Below are positions 21,925 to 31,590 of a stretch of DNA of 64,000 nucleotides, piece by piece (position 1 is the stretch's first letter; each line of letters opens with the position of its first letter). Position numbers and translations under genes: made by a program. The stretch spans positions 17,667,405 through 17,731,404 of the forward strand of contig CM039464.1 in assembly GCA_022414725.1 (NCBI GenBank), in the 5' to 3' direction. The notes below the pieces were generated by a model. It made no database searches. It was given only the letters and a program-made list of their open reading frames with translations, and was not told the origin of the DNA. Source of the DNA: Microglena sp. YARC. Lineage: Eukaryota > Chlorophyta > Chlorophyceae > Chlamydomonadales > Chlamydomonadaceae.

Positions 21925-22067
21925 AGGACAGCAGCCCCGGGGGAGTTGACCCTATGATACCCCTATGGAGAATTCATTGTCTTTCTTACTACATGTCCCC
22001 CGGACCCCCGGATGTGTAATAAGAAATTCATAGGTTCGAGGATATACGGGTAGCTTAAATTCAACGG
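21925..22067 (+). ncRNA. Candidate guide (omega) RNA region, IS607 copy 1
   Basis: It lies between the tnpB stop and the element's right end. It contains strongly self-complementary G/C blocks (CAGCCCCGGGGGAG; ACATGTCCCCCGGACCCCCG) and is conserved in copy 2. In TnpB and Fanzor systems the guide RNA is encoded here and its 3' part reads into flanking DNA. No expression evidence. Confidence 0.4.
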
Positions 22068-22138
22068 CAGGCATGGGGTTGATCCATTGCGTCATGGAGT
22101 TGTACATGATAATTGGATTAATAGGGAATGGTACTACT

Positions 22139-22501
22139 TTAATCGGTAAATAGATACTTGTTCAAGTGCAGTTTATGTTTACTGCAAATTCTAAGAAAGT
22201 GCAGCTCAGTTGAATGTAGTCCGAATAGGTTAGCAAATCGGAGGGCTTTTTCGATACTATATGGACACGTTTGACTCATGTTATTAATTGCATGCAAGAA
22301 GTCATTTTCTTTGAACACCAGCAATCTCCCTGGTTCTCTAGTTGTTTGCATGTAAGGCAAATCAACTTGTATTTCGTTGAAGTCTTCACATATCTCCCTG
22401 TTCAGATCGACATGTATGTAGGCAGTCTTGACGCGAAACAACTCTATTATATCAGACACGGGGTGAGTGGATGCCTGAATAACCAAGCGACAAGCGTTCA
22501 T
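22139..22501 (-). CDS. Hypothetical protein, 120 aa
   Basis: Clean frame from the ATG at 22501. A soluble alpha/beta-like protein (VSDIIELFRVKTAYIHVDLN, then RLLVFKENDFLHAINNMSQT). The leader on the minus strand has CCAAAAAACATAAGGCGATG and an AT-rich TTATAAAAGAAAAC just before the ATG, which looks like a viral-type promoter. A similar CCAAAAAACGGTATAAGGCG occurs near 18800. No family recognised. Confidence 0.55.
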   Translation of the reverse strand: MNACRLVIQASTHPVSDIIELFRVKTAYIHVDLNREICEDFNEIQVDLPYMQTTREPGRLLVFKENDFLHAINNMSQTCPYSIEKALRFANLFGLHSTELHFLRICSKHKLHLNKYLFTD

Positions 22502-22727
22502 CTTAGTTTTCTTTTATAATTATCATCGCCTTATGTTTTTTGGCCTGATTTACTTAAACCCATTAAGCAAAATAGTAGTGAAATACAAGGTGAAGAATGG
22601 ACAAGGAGAAGAATGGGCGGATGCAACTGGTTACAATATAGCTCTCAATCATATCTCTCCATCTCATCCCCACCTCATCAACCTCCAGCCCCACCCGCCG
22701 CCATGCTAAGTGGGCATACACACACAG

Positions 22728-23031
22728 TTACAGGCTCCGAATGTAGTCGAGTGATCGACTGTCAAAACTGCATTTGCAGGGCAATCCCTGCAATTCACCA
22801 GCAAAGGGAGAGGCATACCAAACATCTCCAGAATTAGGACACGAAAATCTGGAGATGACGAAGTGCTTCAAATCTCGCAGGTCGAACCCTTCTCTGTCGA
22901 CATCTGCACCATCCTCGTCGATGATGCAAAAGTTGCCATGCTTTATGTACGGCAAACTTCCTACATACTCGAACTCCATAACTTTCAGTTCGGAGCCGAA
23001 TCTTGATAGACCCTTTCTTCTTCATAGCCAT
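22728..23031 (-). CDS. Hypothetical protein, ~100 aa, one frameshift
   Basis: The ATG at 23031 starts MAMKKKGS. The coding signal then moves to the neighbouring frame near 22985 and runs MEFEYVGSLPYIKHGNFCII, DEDGADVDREGFDLRDLKHF to the stop at 22728. A single indel explains the shift. An acidic beta-rich small protein. Not recognised. Confidence 0.45.
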
Positions 23032-23099
23032 CTTCAGTGCCTGCGAACATGGGTGGATGTTTGGTCAGCTCAATGCTTTTCGCAGCCAGCAAATCTTCG

Positions 23100-23710
23100 C
23101 AATCAATTACTGGATAATGCTTTTCGCAGTGGAGCCATAGAGCTAGCAAGCCAGCGCAATCCAAACGCGAACTTCGCAAATACTAGCAGCAATGAAAGTA
23201 ACCATGACTGGATAATGCTTTTCGCAGGTGGACGCCATAGAGCTAGCAAGCCAGCGCAATCAAACGCGAACTTCGCAAATACTAGCAGCAATGAAAAGTA
23301 ACCATGACTGGATAATGCTTTTGCAGGTGGAGCCATAGAGCTAGCAAGCCAGCGCAATCCAACGCGAACTTCGCAAATACTAGCAGCAATGAAAGTAACA
23401 TGACTGGATAATGTTTTGCAGGTGGAGCCATAGAGCTAGAAGCCTCGCAAATACTAGCAGGCAATGAAAGTAACATGACTGGATAATGCTTTCGAGGGTG
23501 GAGCCATAGAGCTAGCAAGCCTCGCAAATACTAGCAGCAATGAAAAGTAACTATGACTGGATAATGCTTTCGCAGGTGGAGCCATAGAGCTAGCAAGCCT
23601 CCGCAAATACTAGCAGCAATGAAAGTAACCATGACTGGATAATGCTTCGCAGGTGGAGCATAGAGCTAGCAAGCTCGCAAATACTAGCAGCAATGAAAGT
23701 AAACATGACT
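23100..23710. repeat. Tandem repeat, seven degenerating units of 72-100 bp
   Basis: GACTGGATAATG recurs at 23206, 23306, 23402, 23477, 23555 and 23633, each followed by GGTGGAGCCATAGAGCTAGC and CGCAAATACTAGCAGCAATG. Units shorten from 100 to 72 bp through loss of the AGCGCAATCAAACGCGAACT part. It follows directly on the small gene at 22728-23031. Confidence 0.88.
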
Positions 23711-25110
23711 AGATCTCGATGACTGCTACTATTGAACTCACCTCGAATTAGCTTTTCGGAGTTCGCTGGATGCTCCTAACACACTGAGTTTTCACCCCTC
23801 GAATTAGCTTTCGGATTTCGCTGGATACTCCCGAACACACTGAGTTCCGTGAGCCGAAGAATTGGAGTAACTTCGGTACTTGGTTAAGATTGACATGGCT
23901 GGGTGTGGCTTGGCCTGGGGTGCGTCAAGTAGGGGGTTTGCATTTTTCCCAGGCGCATGGGGACATGTGGTCGGATATGACTTGTTTACACACGTGGTTC
24001 GAGGCGCATGGGGACCGTGTTGTCTCACAGCAGACTTCTGCTTGACAACTATGTCGGGAGTATGAAAGATGAATCGCGGGACCCACGGAGTGGGGCAGGG
24101 GAATTCAGTTGAGGACTCGTGTGAAGCTTCGAGGCGCGCGAAAACACATTGGATTACGCCTTGAGTGATAGGGATGCTGATCGAGAGTTTTGGGACGCGC
24201 GTCATCATGCGGCTTTAGTCGACGACAAGGATTTCGTGTGCGCCTCAAAAAAACGAGTTGTAAGAAACGCAAAATCCGTACAGATTACAGCCGTACAATG
24301 GCTACAAACTCAATACTTTTAAGGGGGCCTTGGCACGCCTAAGTACAGTCCAGTCGAAGCTCGAAGACAACTCTTGCAACCCCCAATAAGTGGCTTCTTC
24401 AGATCAGCAAAAAGCAGGCCTAATGTGTCGGAATCAAGTCGGAATCAAGGCCGCCTTATGATCGAATTCCGTGGTGAGCGCAAGCAATGCCGCGTCTACG
24501 AGGTTGGTTGAGGCCGGGAGCCGATAGGCTTTGGTGCAACATCTATAGTATCGAGCCAAGACTTTCGCTTCAAGTACGTGGACGGATGTTACATTCGATG
24601 AACGATATGTGGGAGTGGACAACGCAGTATGGTTGCATTGCCTACATTTACCAAACGGATCAATTTATACAGCGTCGGTCTTTGAGATGCTGAAGGAGGC
24701 GTCAACATTTTGTCAAAACAACCACCCGGTGCTGCAAGGTACACACTCCTCGACTCGCATGATGATGCGCACCGTTTGGGAGGAGCGCACCTAATTCTCA
24801 CAAGGGGGTGGTCATTCGTTTTCTACGCCATGACCGGGGAGCAGGTTAGGGGGCAAGGTCTTACTGGCGTAGCAAGGCCAAAGTAAGTATTCCTCGGTGC
24901 CGCCATCGCCCCTTCAGAACTTCACATAGGATTGTCAAGCAGTACGCATGCTTGATACACGGCTTCTTTTGAGTTACAGAACCGACAGTGAATGCGGTTG
25001 CGTAAGACTCATGCGGCTTTTTAATCGACGACAAGTGTTTCTTGTGCGCTTATAAAACGAGTCTAAACAACGCAAAATCCATACCATATCCATGACTTAT
25101 AAAAACCATT
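23711..25110. other. Gene-poor stretch with decayed coding traces
   Basis: CTCGAATTAGCTTTCGGA is directly repeated at 23740 and 23800. A copy of the dispersed R1 repeat lies at 24021-24112. Around 24550-24794 an open frame (TWTDVTFDERYVGVDNAVWL) may be a gene remnant with no recognised family. Nothing else is supported. Confidence 0.35.
24021..24112 (+). repeat. Dispersed repeat R1
   Basis: It contains GCAGACTTCTGCTTGACAAC, TATGTCGGGAGTATGAAAGA and CGGGACCCACGGAGTGGGGC. Other copies are at 26540, 39786, 41648, 43621, 49682 and 51925. The CCCCAC/GTGGGG-type core could fold. Confidence 0.8.
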
Positions 25111-25116
25111 GCGCGA

Positions 25117-25732
25117 TTGCGCTTAGAAAAAGAGTATTCATCACGCGATGCCGACGATATATATTCGCCTTGTCAGCCCATTTCAAAACAGTCCGAAACT
25201 AGGAAAGGCGTTGTCGCTGGACATGGACAGTCTCGGCACAACCAAGTTTCTTCATCGCCTCCACTGCCAGAATGTCATGCACTGCGGGCGTCATCGGATG
25301 TTTCTGGTGATCCACGCATCTTGAAGTATAACGCATTGCTTCACCTTATTAAACAAAGACACCAAACATCCCCACCGTCACGTTTTGTTCCTCGTCGCTG
25401 TGGAGTACTTCTTCGATGACGGCTGCTGCAAGATCGCCAACGGGGGGCGCCCTTGTATTCTCAGCATGCTAATCAACACCCTTTTCGTTGTGGAGGCGAA
25501 AATCCTCAAAGACCCCCCTGCCCAGTATGGACATGACAAGGTGTTGAAAGCCATACAGCAGGCCACTATGTGCGCGAGTAGACTTTTGTCCTGGCTACCG
25601 CATCTCATAAACATGGACCTGAAAGACGGAACCTCACTTGGATATGTGACAATTTCTCGCATGATCGTGACAGCTGTGAATCGCGGTGGACGCGTCTTCT
25701 GTCAAGATATCCACAGCCAGGAAATTTACTAA
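25117..25732 (+). pseudogene. Decayed gene, paralog of 28880-29486
   Basis: The longest open part (25385-25732) reads FLVAVEYFFDDGCCKIANGG, then MCASRLLSWLPHLINMDLKD and TISRMIVTAVNRGGRVFCQD. The same segments recur in the 28880-29486 block, where the frame breaks at other points. Joining both gives a protein of about 190 residues with no recognised family. Each copy is followed by a minus-strand tRNA-like sequence. Confidence 0.5.
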
Positions 25733-25779
25733 GAATTGGAGGAGGAAGACCCATTTAAGGTGGAACTTTGGCAATATTG

Positions 25780-25888
25780 TGGAGTTGCCGAGAATCGAAC
25801 CCGGGTCTGTTGGTATCGGGTACCATAAGATTGACGGGAAATAAGAAAATTGCCCTTACCTTACGCTCTACCATTGAGCTACAACCCC
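25780..25888 (-). tRNA. tRNA-like gene with insert, isotype undetermined, copy 1
   Basis: Minus strand: acceptor GGGGTTG (25888-25882) pairs with CAACTCC (one G-T pair). The D-arm GCTCAATGGTAGAGC and the T-arm CCCGGGTTCGATTCTCGG are in the right places. The middle is about 35 bases longer than a plain tRNA, so an intron or a long variable arm is needed, and I could not place the anticodon stem with certainty. It could be a tRNA pseudogene. Confidence 0.5.
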
Positions 25889-26098
25889 AGACGTAGATGC
25901 AAAAACTCCTTATATATATTCTGTATATTACTACCACTTTATGTAAAAGGGTACTACTTCCCATACTCGTCGCATCTGCCTGCATGCTCGCCTTTGCGCC
26001 TGCCCCTGTAATTGGAAGTTGAAACGCTATCTTGCGCTTATTCTGGACAACAAGTGGAAAGCTATACTTTATAAACAATCAATCAATATGATTGACAA

Positions 26099-26536
26099 GT
26101 GTTTTTCTCTACAATACCTATCTGCATAGCTACCTTCGCTTTTATTTACATAGCTCGACTGAAGATTGAGATTGAGACTGAGCGCGCTCGAAATAAGGCA
26201 GATGCTGCTCGACTGAAGATTGAGCTTGAGCTTGAGCTTGAGACTGAGCACTCTCTAAAGAAGGCAGATGCTTCTCGAGTGAATAGTCTGGAGATTGAGC
26301 TTGAGACTGAGCGCGCTCGAAATAAGGCATATGTTGCTAGACTGAAGATTGAGACTGAGCGCGCAGAAGCACTTGAGAAGCAACTGAGGTACGACCTGTC
26401 AAGCATGACTGCCGAGCAATGGAATTCCCTGAACGATCATGACAGGCGTCTCAATGAGGATCTTTGCAAACAATACGGAATCCCCTTCCCCAACATTCAG
26501 GAGTCATTCCTCGATTCCGCGATTCCTCTTTCATGA
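26099..26536 (+). CDS. Coiled-coil protein with N-terminal membrane segment
   Basis: The frame opens with a hydrophobic stretch (STIPICIATFAFIYIA) and then Glu/Lys/Arg/Leu heptads. The unit ARLKIEIETERARNKADA is repeated about three times, followed by MTAEQWNSLNDHDRRLNEDL. The frame's first codon is GTG, not ATG. An ATG at 26088 in another frame would need a one-base shift, so the start is unsure. DNA-level repetition of GATTGAGCTTGAG shows internal duplication. Membrane-anchored coiled-coil proteins of this sort are common and carry no specific function. Confidence 0.5.
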   Translation: MFFSTIPICIATFAFIYIARLKIEIETERARNKADAARLKIELELELETEHSLKKADASRVNSLEIELETERARNKAYVARLKIETERAEALEKQLRYDLSSMTAEQWNSLNDHDRRLNEDLCKQYGIPFPNIQESFLDSAIPLS

Positions 26537-26539
26537 GCG

Positions 26540-26642
26540 CATGGGGACACGTGTCGTCTCAGCAGACGTCTGCTTAACAAACTATTTCGGGATCATGAAA
26601 GAGGAATCGCGGGACCCACGGAGTGGGGCAGGGGAATTGAGC
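26540..26642 (+). repeat. Dispersed repeat R1
   Basis: It matches 24021-24112, with GAGGAATCGCGGGACCCACG and GAGTGGGGCAGGGGAATTGA. It directly follows the coiled-coil gene's stop. Confidence 0.8.
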
Positions 26643-26689
26643 TTCTGACTCGCGGAAACACGTGTCCTAGGATCTGACTTGTCCATCGG

Positions 26690-26860
26690 AGGACACACGC
26701 AAACGGCGGAACAGTGTCGAATGTATCGGAGGACACAAGATGCGGAACACTGTCGAATGTATCGGACACCGAATGGCACACGCAGGACACACGCAAACGG
26801 TGGAACACGGTCGAATGTATCGGAGACACAAGAGGCCGAACCCCGTTCGTCCATTCATTC
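26690..26860. repeat. Minisatellite GAACACTGTCGAATGTATCG
   Basis: About four units of ACACTGTCGAATGTATCGGA, alternating with GGACACACGCAAACGGCGG or ACACAAGATGCGG. The same family forms a longer array at 28246-28480. Confidence 0.85.
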
Positions 26861-27251
26861 TCACACACACCAAGGCGGCTTTCTCAAGCAGACCCCCGTT
26901 CGTCCATTCATTATCACACACATATGCCACGGCGGCTTGCGCATGCCCCCCCATTCGTCCATCTGTTTCCACAAATCATCTTCTATCAAACGTCGGAACG
27001 ATGTCCATACTCTTGGGGGAGCACTCATACATGACGGAAACACGGTAAAGTAGTCGGAAACGGTGATCACATGCCAAGCCAAGCAGGTCTCTGCTAGACA
27101 AATCTGCATTCAATATGGTCAGGGTTGCCGGAGCGGAGGTACCATATGTAGAGTTGACAGTGATGGGTTACCTGGAACCCTCCCTATATCAAGGCGGATC
27201 CTGTGTCGAGTCACAGGGCGACTTTCGCATCACGGCCGGCACCTGTTGGGA

Positions 27252-27892
27252 TTAGTTGAGTTGAGTTGAGTTGAGTTGCTGCTGCAAGTACCCCCAAGGG
27301 AACGTGCCATGAGGGAAGCACCAGATACGTGGTCTGTCCCTATTTCGATTTCTACCCCAGGACGTAAGGTAATGTGCATGATGTGGATGCATACCGTGAG
27401 CATGCAGCATGTCCACCCTTGCATGTGCAATCGCAATTGGCACAAATGTGTAAAGCCAGGTTGACAGAGAAGGATGCATAGGGGATCCTTGTCTATGTAC
27501 CAGGATGAGACATTCAACATTTCCCCCCAATGCTGCAACATTGCTCAGACCCATAAGCACATCCTTCTCCATATGCTCATGTTCATGAATATGCATAGCA
27601 TGGATGCTCCGCACTGATCAAACAAGAATGAAAGACAAGCCATTTGCCCACATGCAGCTGCATGAAGGGCGACACGGTATGAATTGATGAAACATTGTCC
27701 ATGATGCCATGCATTGACGAGACACTCTAATTTACCATGAAGTGCTGCTACATTCGCAATCAGCTCCCATTTGCTCGCCTCGATGCCACACCAGTCGCAC
27801 GACTTGGGATCATGATCAAGCAAGAAAGATGAATGACAACACCTGCATGTGCCTGTCATGTGCTGCAACACGTCATACCTCCAAGTTGGCAT
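27252..27892 (-). pseudogene. Ankyrin-repeat-like gene remnant, frameshifted
   Basis: The first frame (ATG 27892) has two Cys pairs (CRCC, CDWC) and then ankyrin-like helices NVAALHGKLECLVNAWHHGQ and VALHAAACGQMACLSFLFDQ. Near 27600 the signal moves to another frame, MEKDVLMGLSNVAALGGNVE. Repeats of the form AA-HG-LECL-WLHE-G are characteristic of ankyrin families expanded in giant viruses and protists. The end is lost among repeats. Confidence 0.5.
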
Positions 27893-28104
27893 CTGGTGAC
27901 CGGTGAATTGTGTGCAAGAGATGCACTCTGGTTATGCTGTCTCATGACATGAATGGGATTGCGATCAATCTGATCCCGTGAGGGGACAACAAATTCCATT
28001 TGGAAGTGTACTGGTTGACATAAGTGAGGCGGCACACATCCAGGCGAGCGCCGACAGCGGACCCCGGTTTGCAAGACTTTGTATCTTCAGACAAACGACG
28101 TAGC

Positions 28105-28106
<2 letters not shown>

Positions 28107-28148
<42 letters not shown>

Positions 28149-28149
28149 G
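28107..28149. repeat. GATA microsatellite
   Basis: About ten perfect GATA units. A shorter one lies near 49505-49545. Confidence 0.95.
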
Positions 28150-28167
28150 ATAACGCACTTTATCACG

Positions 28168-28480
28168 ACACATGCCGTATCCTCACACACGCGTCGCGGC
28201 GGATGCTGTCGAGATGATGCCCACCAACCACTCTCACTCATTCTCACGCAAACGGCGGAACACTGTCGAATGGCACACGCAGGACCCTCATTGACACACA
28301 CAAGATGCGGAACACTGTCGAATGTATCGGAGGACACAAGATGCGGAACACTGTCGAATGTATAGGAGGACACACGCAAACGGCGGAACACGGTCGAATG
28401 TATCGGAGGACACAAGATGCGGAACACGGTTGAATGTATCGGAGGACACTCATTGACACACGTAAACGGCGGAACACATG
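28168..28480. repeat. Duplicated segment plus GAACACTGTCGAATG array
   Basis: Positions 28168-28248 match 57676-57762 (CGCGTCGCGGCGGATGCTGT). Positions 28246-28480 hold about seven units of the minisatellite also seen at 26690. Confidence 0.8.
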
Positions 28481-28740
28481 TAGACGACTCATCTTCATAG
28501 TCCATCACTCACTCACTCAGATTAAAGGGACCGGCGCTTTGCGTACACAGGCATGCCCAATCCTTGTGTATTGCTGGAGGTACGATAGCCGGGCATCATA
28601 AAAGGACCTCCTCGCCCAGAGCATGCATATTTTTCTTTTATTCTCCTCATCATCCTCTTCACATAGCGCGTCATTCGCACACCACCCTCCTCTTTCTTTT
28701 CTTCCATCTACAAATAACGCAAAATACATACACACGCGAA

Positions 28741-28812
28741 ATATCTATCCCTCTCTCTCTCTCTCTCTTTCTCTCTCTCTATCTTTCTATCTCTCTCTCT
28801 CTCTCTCTTTCC
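28741..28812. repeat. CT microsatellite
   Basis: A run of CTCTCT with a few T insertions. Confidence 0.95.
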
Positions 28813-28879
28813 ACACGCCACACAGACGGATATGTAAAGCCTTTCTTTTTGAGATTGGAGTCATTGCCACATCCACGTA

Positions 28880-29486
28880 TGCGCGAAGAAAAGAGTCTTC
28901 ATCGACGCGATGCCGACACAACCTTGTCAGCCCATTTCAAAGCCAGTCCGCCAACTAGGAAGGGCGCTGGACATGGACAGTCTCGACACATACAAGTTTC
29001 TTGATCGCCTCCACTGCCGGAATGTCAGCCGTCTCAATGCACTGCGGACGTCATCGGCTACTTCCGGCGATCCACGCGTCTTGGAGTATAACGCATTGCA
29101 CCACCTAATTAAACAAAAACACCACACATCCCCATCGTCACGTTTGTTCCTCGTCGCTGTGGAGTACGTCTTTCGATGACGGATGCTTCAAGCGCGCCAA
29201 CGGGGACGCCCTTGTATTCTCACATGCTATCAACACACTTTTCGTGGTGGAGACGAAAATCCTCAAAGCCCTGCCAAAACTGGAAATGCCAAGGTGTTGA
29301 AAGCCATACATCAGGCCATTATGTGCGCGAGTAGACTTTCGTCCTGGCTACCGCATCTCATCAACATTGACATGAAAGACGGAACAACACTTGGATCTGT
29401 GACAATTCGTCGTATGATCGTGACAGCTGTGGATCGCGGTGGACGCGTCTTCAGTCAAGATATCCGCAGCCAGGAAATTGATTAAG
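28880..29486 (+). pseudogene. Decayed gene, paralog of 25117-25732
   Basis: An open frame from about 28890 (LDTYKFLDRLHCRNVSRLNA, then VLEYNALHHLIKQKHHTSPS) to a stop near 29179, continued in another frame as KVLKAIHQAIMCASRLSSWL and TIRRMIVTAVDRGGRVFSQD to 29485. The order matches the other copy. At least two indels break it. Confidence 0.5.
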
Positions 29487-29517
29487 TTAGTTAACTTAAT
29501 TAACTCAGGCAAAACAC

Positions 29518-29628
29518 TGGAGGTACCGAAATTCGAACCCGGATCTTACATATCGCTCAGTGGGCGACATGATCAAGGAATGATGAAAATTGGCTTAACC
29601 TCACGCTATACCACTGAGCTACAACCCC
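29518..29628 (-). tRNA. tRNA-like gene with insert, copy 2
   Basis: Minus strand: GGGGTTGTAGCTCAGTGGTA (acceptor start and D-arm) and the T-arm ATCCGGGTTCGAATTTCGG, then TACCTCCA. The acceptor pairing is poorer than in copy 1 (G3-T, T5-C and G7-T). The inserted middle differs in sequence from copy 1, so it is evolving fast. It could be a tRNA with an intron or a decaying tRNA-like sequence. Confidence 0.45.
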
Positions 29629-29639
29629 GTTGACAGATT

Positions 29640-30305
29640 AGCAACTAAACTATTGTTTTAATAAAAACGAGTGTAAACAATTTTGATCCATATAGGTCTC
29701 GGCATTGTTTTGCTGAGTATGTAATCATATTCACTGGCTGACCAAGACGGCTTCAGATTCGATCGCCGCGCACAAAATCATCTTATATCAAACGGCGGAA
29801 CGATGTCGATACTATTGGGGGAGCACTCACAGATGACGGAAACACACGGTAATGTAGTCGCGGTGATCGCATGCCAAGCAGGACTCTGCTAGTAATCGCT
29901 CTAGTTTATCGATAGGGGAATCGCGGGCCTTAGAGCATACCAAAAGGGAACAGATCTACTCACAAAATGCGGAACTCTTTGCCATTACTGACGCCCGAAC
30001 AACCAGGATAACCGTGTGGCCTCAAATACCGGATTCGGCACGCCCCTACACGAAATCCTTAATATTACACCAAAAACAATGGGGATGTCAAGCTGAGTTG
30101 AGACAACCAACATCTGAAGAGGAGAAAAGTTTTTGTTAAAGAGTTTTCTGCGTTGTTTACAACACTTCATTCGAGGACGGGTGTCTGCGACAGCCGCCAT
30201 GGTATGTGTGTGAGCGAATGCCGCCATGGTATGTGTGTGAGCATATATGGGTCTGTTTTGCTCACCAGCGTTTGGGGGGGAGGATAGGGGTGTTCCATCA
30301 TCATG
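29640..30305. other. No gene seen
   Basis: Short dispersed fragments only: AACGGCGGAACGATGTCGAT near 29790 (also near 26990) and a duplicated GCCGCCATGGTATGTGTGTG at 30194 and 30221. Confidence 0.4.
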
Positions 30306-30309
30306 CACC

Positions 30310-31540
30310 GGATCGTGTCTTAGGGAGCGTCTACAAAAGAAATCCGCAAGGTTCCAAGCAGGCGCCATGCTCTACAAAACATACATCTCCTCTCTTTTTT
30401 TTTTTTATTATTAAAAAAAAAGTGTAGCGCTTGTATCGGTTGTAGCACCTACAGCAAAAGGTTATATATGGAACGACAAGTTGAAACTATTGCTGAGAGC
30501 CGTACAAACGATACAAACGCTACAGGACACCGGATCGTGTCTTAGGGAGCGTCTACAAAAGACATCCGCAAGGTTTCAAGCAGGCTCCATGCTCTACAAA
30601 ACATACATCTCCTCTTTTTTTTTTTTATTATTAAAAAAAAAGTGTAGCGCTTGTATCGGTTGTAGCACCTACAGCAAAAGGTTATATATGAAACGACAAG
30701 TTGAAACTATTGCTGAGAGCCGTACAAACGATACAAACGCTACAGGACACCGGATCGTGTCTTAGGGAGCGTCTACAAAAGACATCCGCAAGGTTTCAAG
30801 CAGGCTCCATGCTCTACAAAACATAGATCTCCTCTCTCTCTTTTTTTTATTATTAAAAAAAAGTGTAGCGCTTGTATCGGTTGTAGCACCTACAGCAAAA
30901 GGTTAATATATGGAACGACAAGTTGAAACTATTGCTGAGAGCCGTACAAACGATACAAACGCTACAGGACACCGGATCGTGTCTTAGGGAGCGTCTACAA
31001 AAGACATCCGCAAGGTTTCAAGCAGGCTCCATGCTCTACAAAACATACATCTCCTCTCTCTCTTTTTTTTATTATTAAAAAAAAATGTAGCGCTTGTATC
31101 GGTTGTAGCACCTACAGCAAAAGGTTAATATATGGAACGACAAGTTGAAACTATTGCTGAGAGCCGTACAAACGATACAAACGCTACAGGACACCGGATC
31201 GTGTCTTAGGGAGCGTCTACAAAAGACATCCGCAAGGTTTCAAGCAGGCTCCATGCTCTACAAAACATAGATCTCCTCTCTCTCTTTTTTTATTATTAAA
31301 AAAAAAGTGTAGCGCTTGTATCGGTTGTAGCACCTACAGCAAAAGGTTAATATATGGAACGACAAGTTGAAACTATTGCTGAGAGCCGTACAAACGATAC
31401 AAACGCTACAGAACACCGGATCGTGTCTTAGGGAGCGTCTACAAAAGAAACCCGCAAGGTTTTAAGCAGGCGCCATGCTTTACAAAACATACATTTCCTC
31501 TCTCTCTTTTTTTATTATAAAAAAAAGTGTAGCGTTTGTA
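30310..31540. repeat. 221 bp tandem array, six units, upstream of the D5-like gene
   Basis: GGATCGTGTCTTAGGGAGCG occurs at 30310, 30532, 30752, 30973, 31195 and 31418 (spacings 222, 220, 221, 222, 223). Every unit contains a T-run, ATTATT, A-run palindrome, then TGTAGCGCTTGTATCGGTTG and CAGCAAAAGGTTA. The first and last units are the most diverged. The array ends about 50 bases before the start codon of the D5-like gene. Confidence 0.97.
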
Positions 31541-31590
31541 GCGCACAATTAGACAAAGCATATAAGGATCGTGTGCGGTATGTTGTGAAC

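Larger units (their letters stand above)
20013..22067 (+). mobile_element. IS607-type element with serine recombinase and Fanzor2/TnpB, copy 1
   Basis: About 2.05 kb nearly identical to 34219-36260; similarity starts at GAAGGTTGCAACAGTT and ends at AAATTCAACGG. It encodes a MerR-type HTH plus serine recombinase followed by a TnpB-family nuclease, the gene pair of IS607. There are no inverted ends and no evident target duplication, as expected for this family. IS607-type elements with Fanzor2 are known in giant viruses and some eukaryotes. Confidence 0.9.

Noticed and set aside
24430..24890. A recognisable gene in the 24.4-24.9 kb stretch
   Set aside because: Two competing frames look partly coding, but both are short or interrupted and match no family I know.
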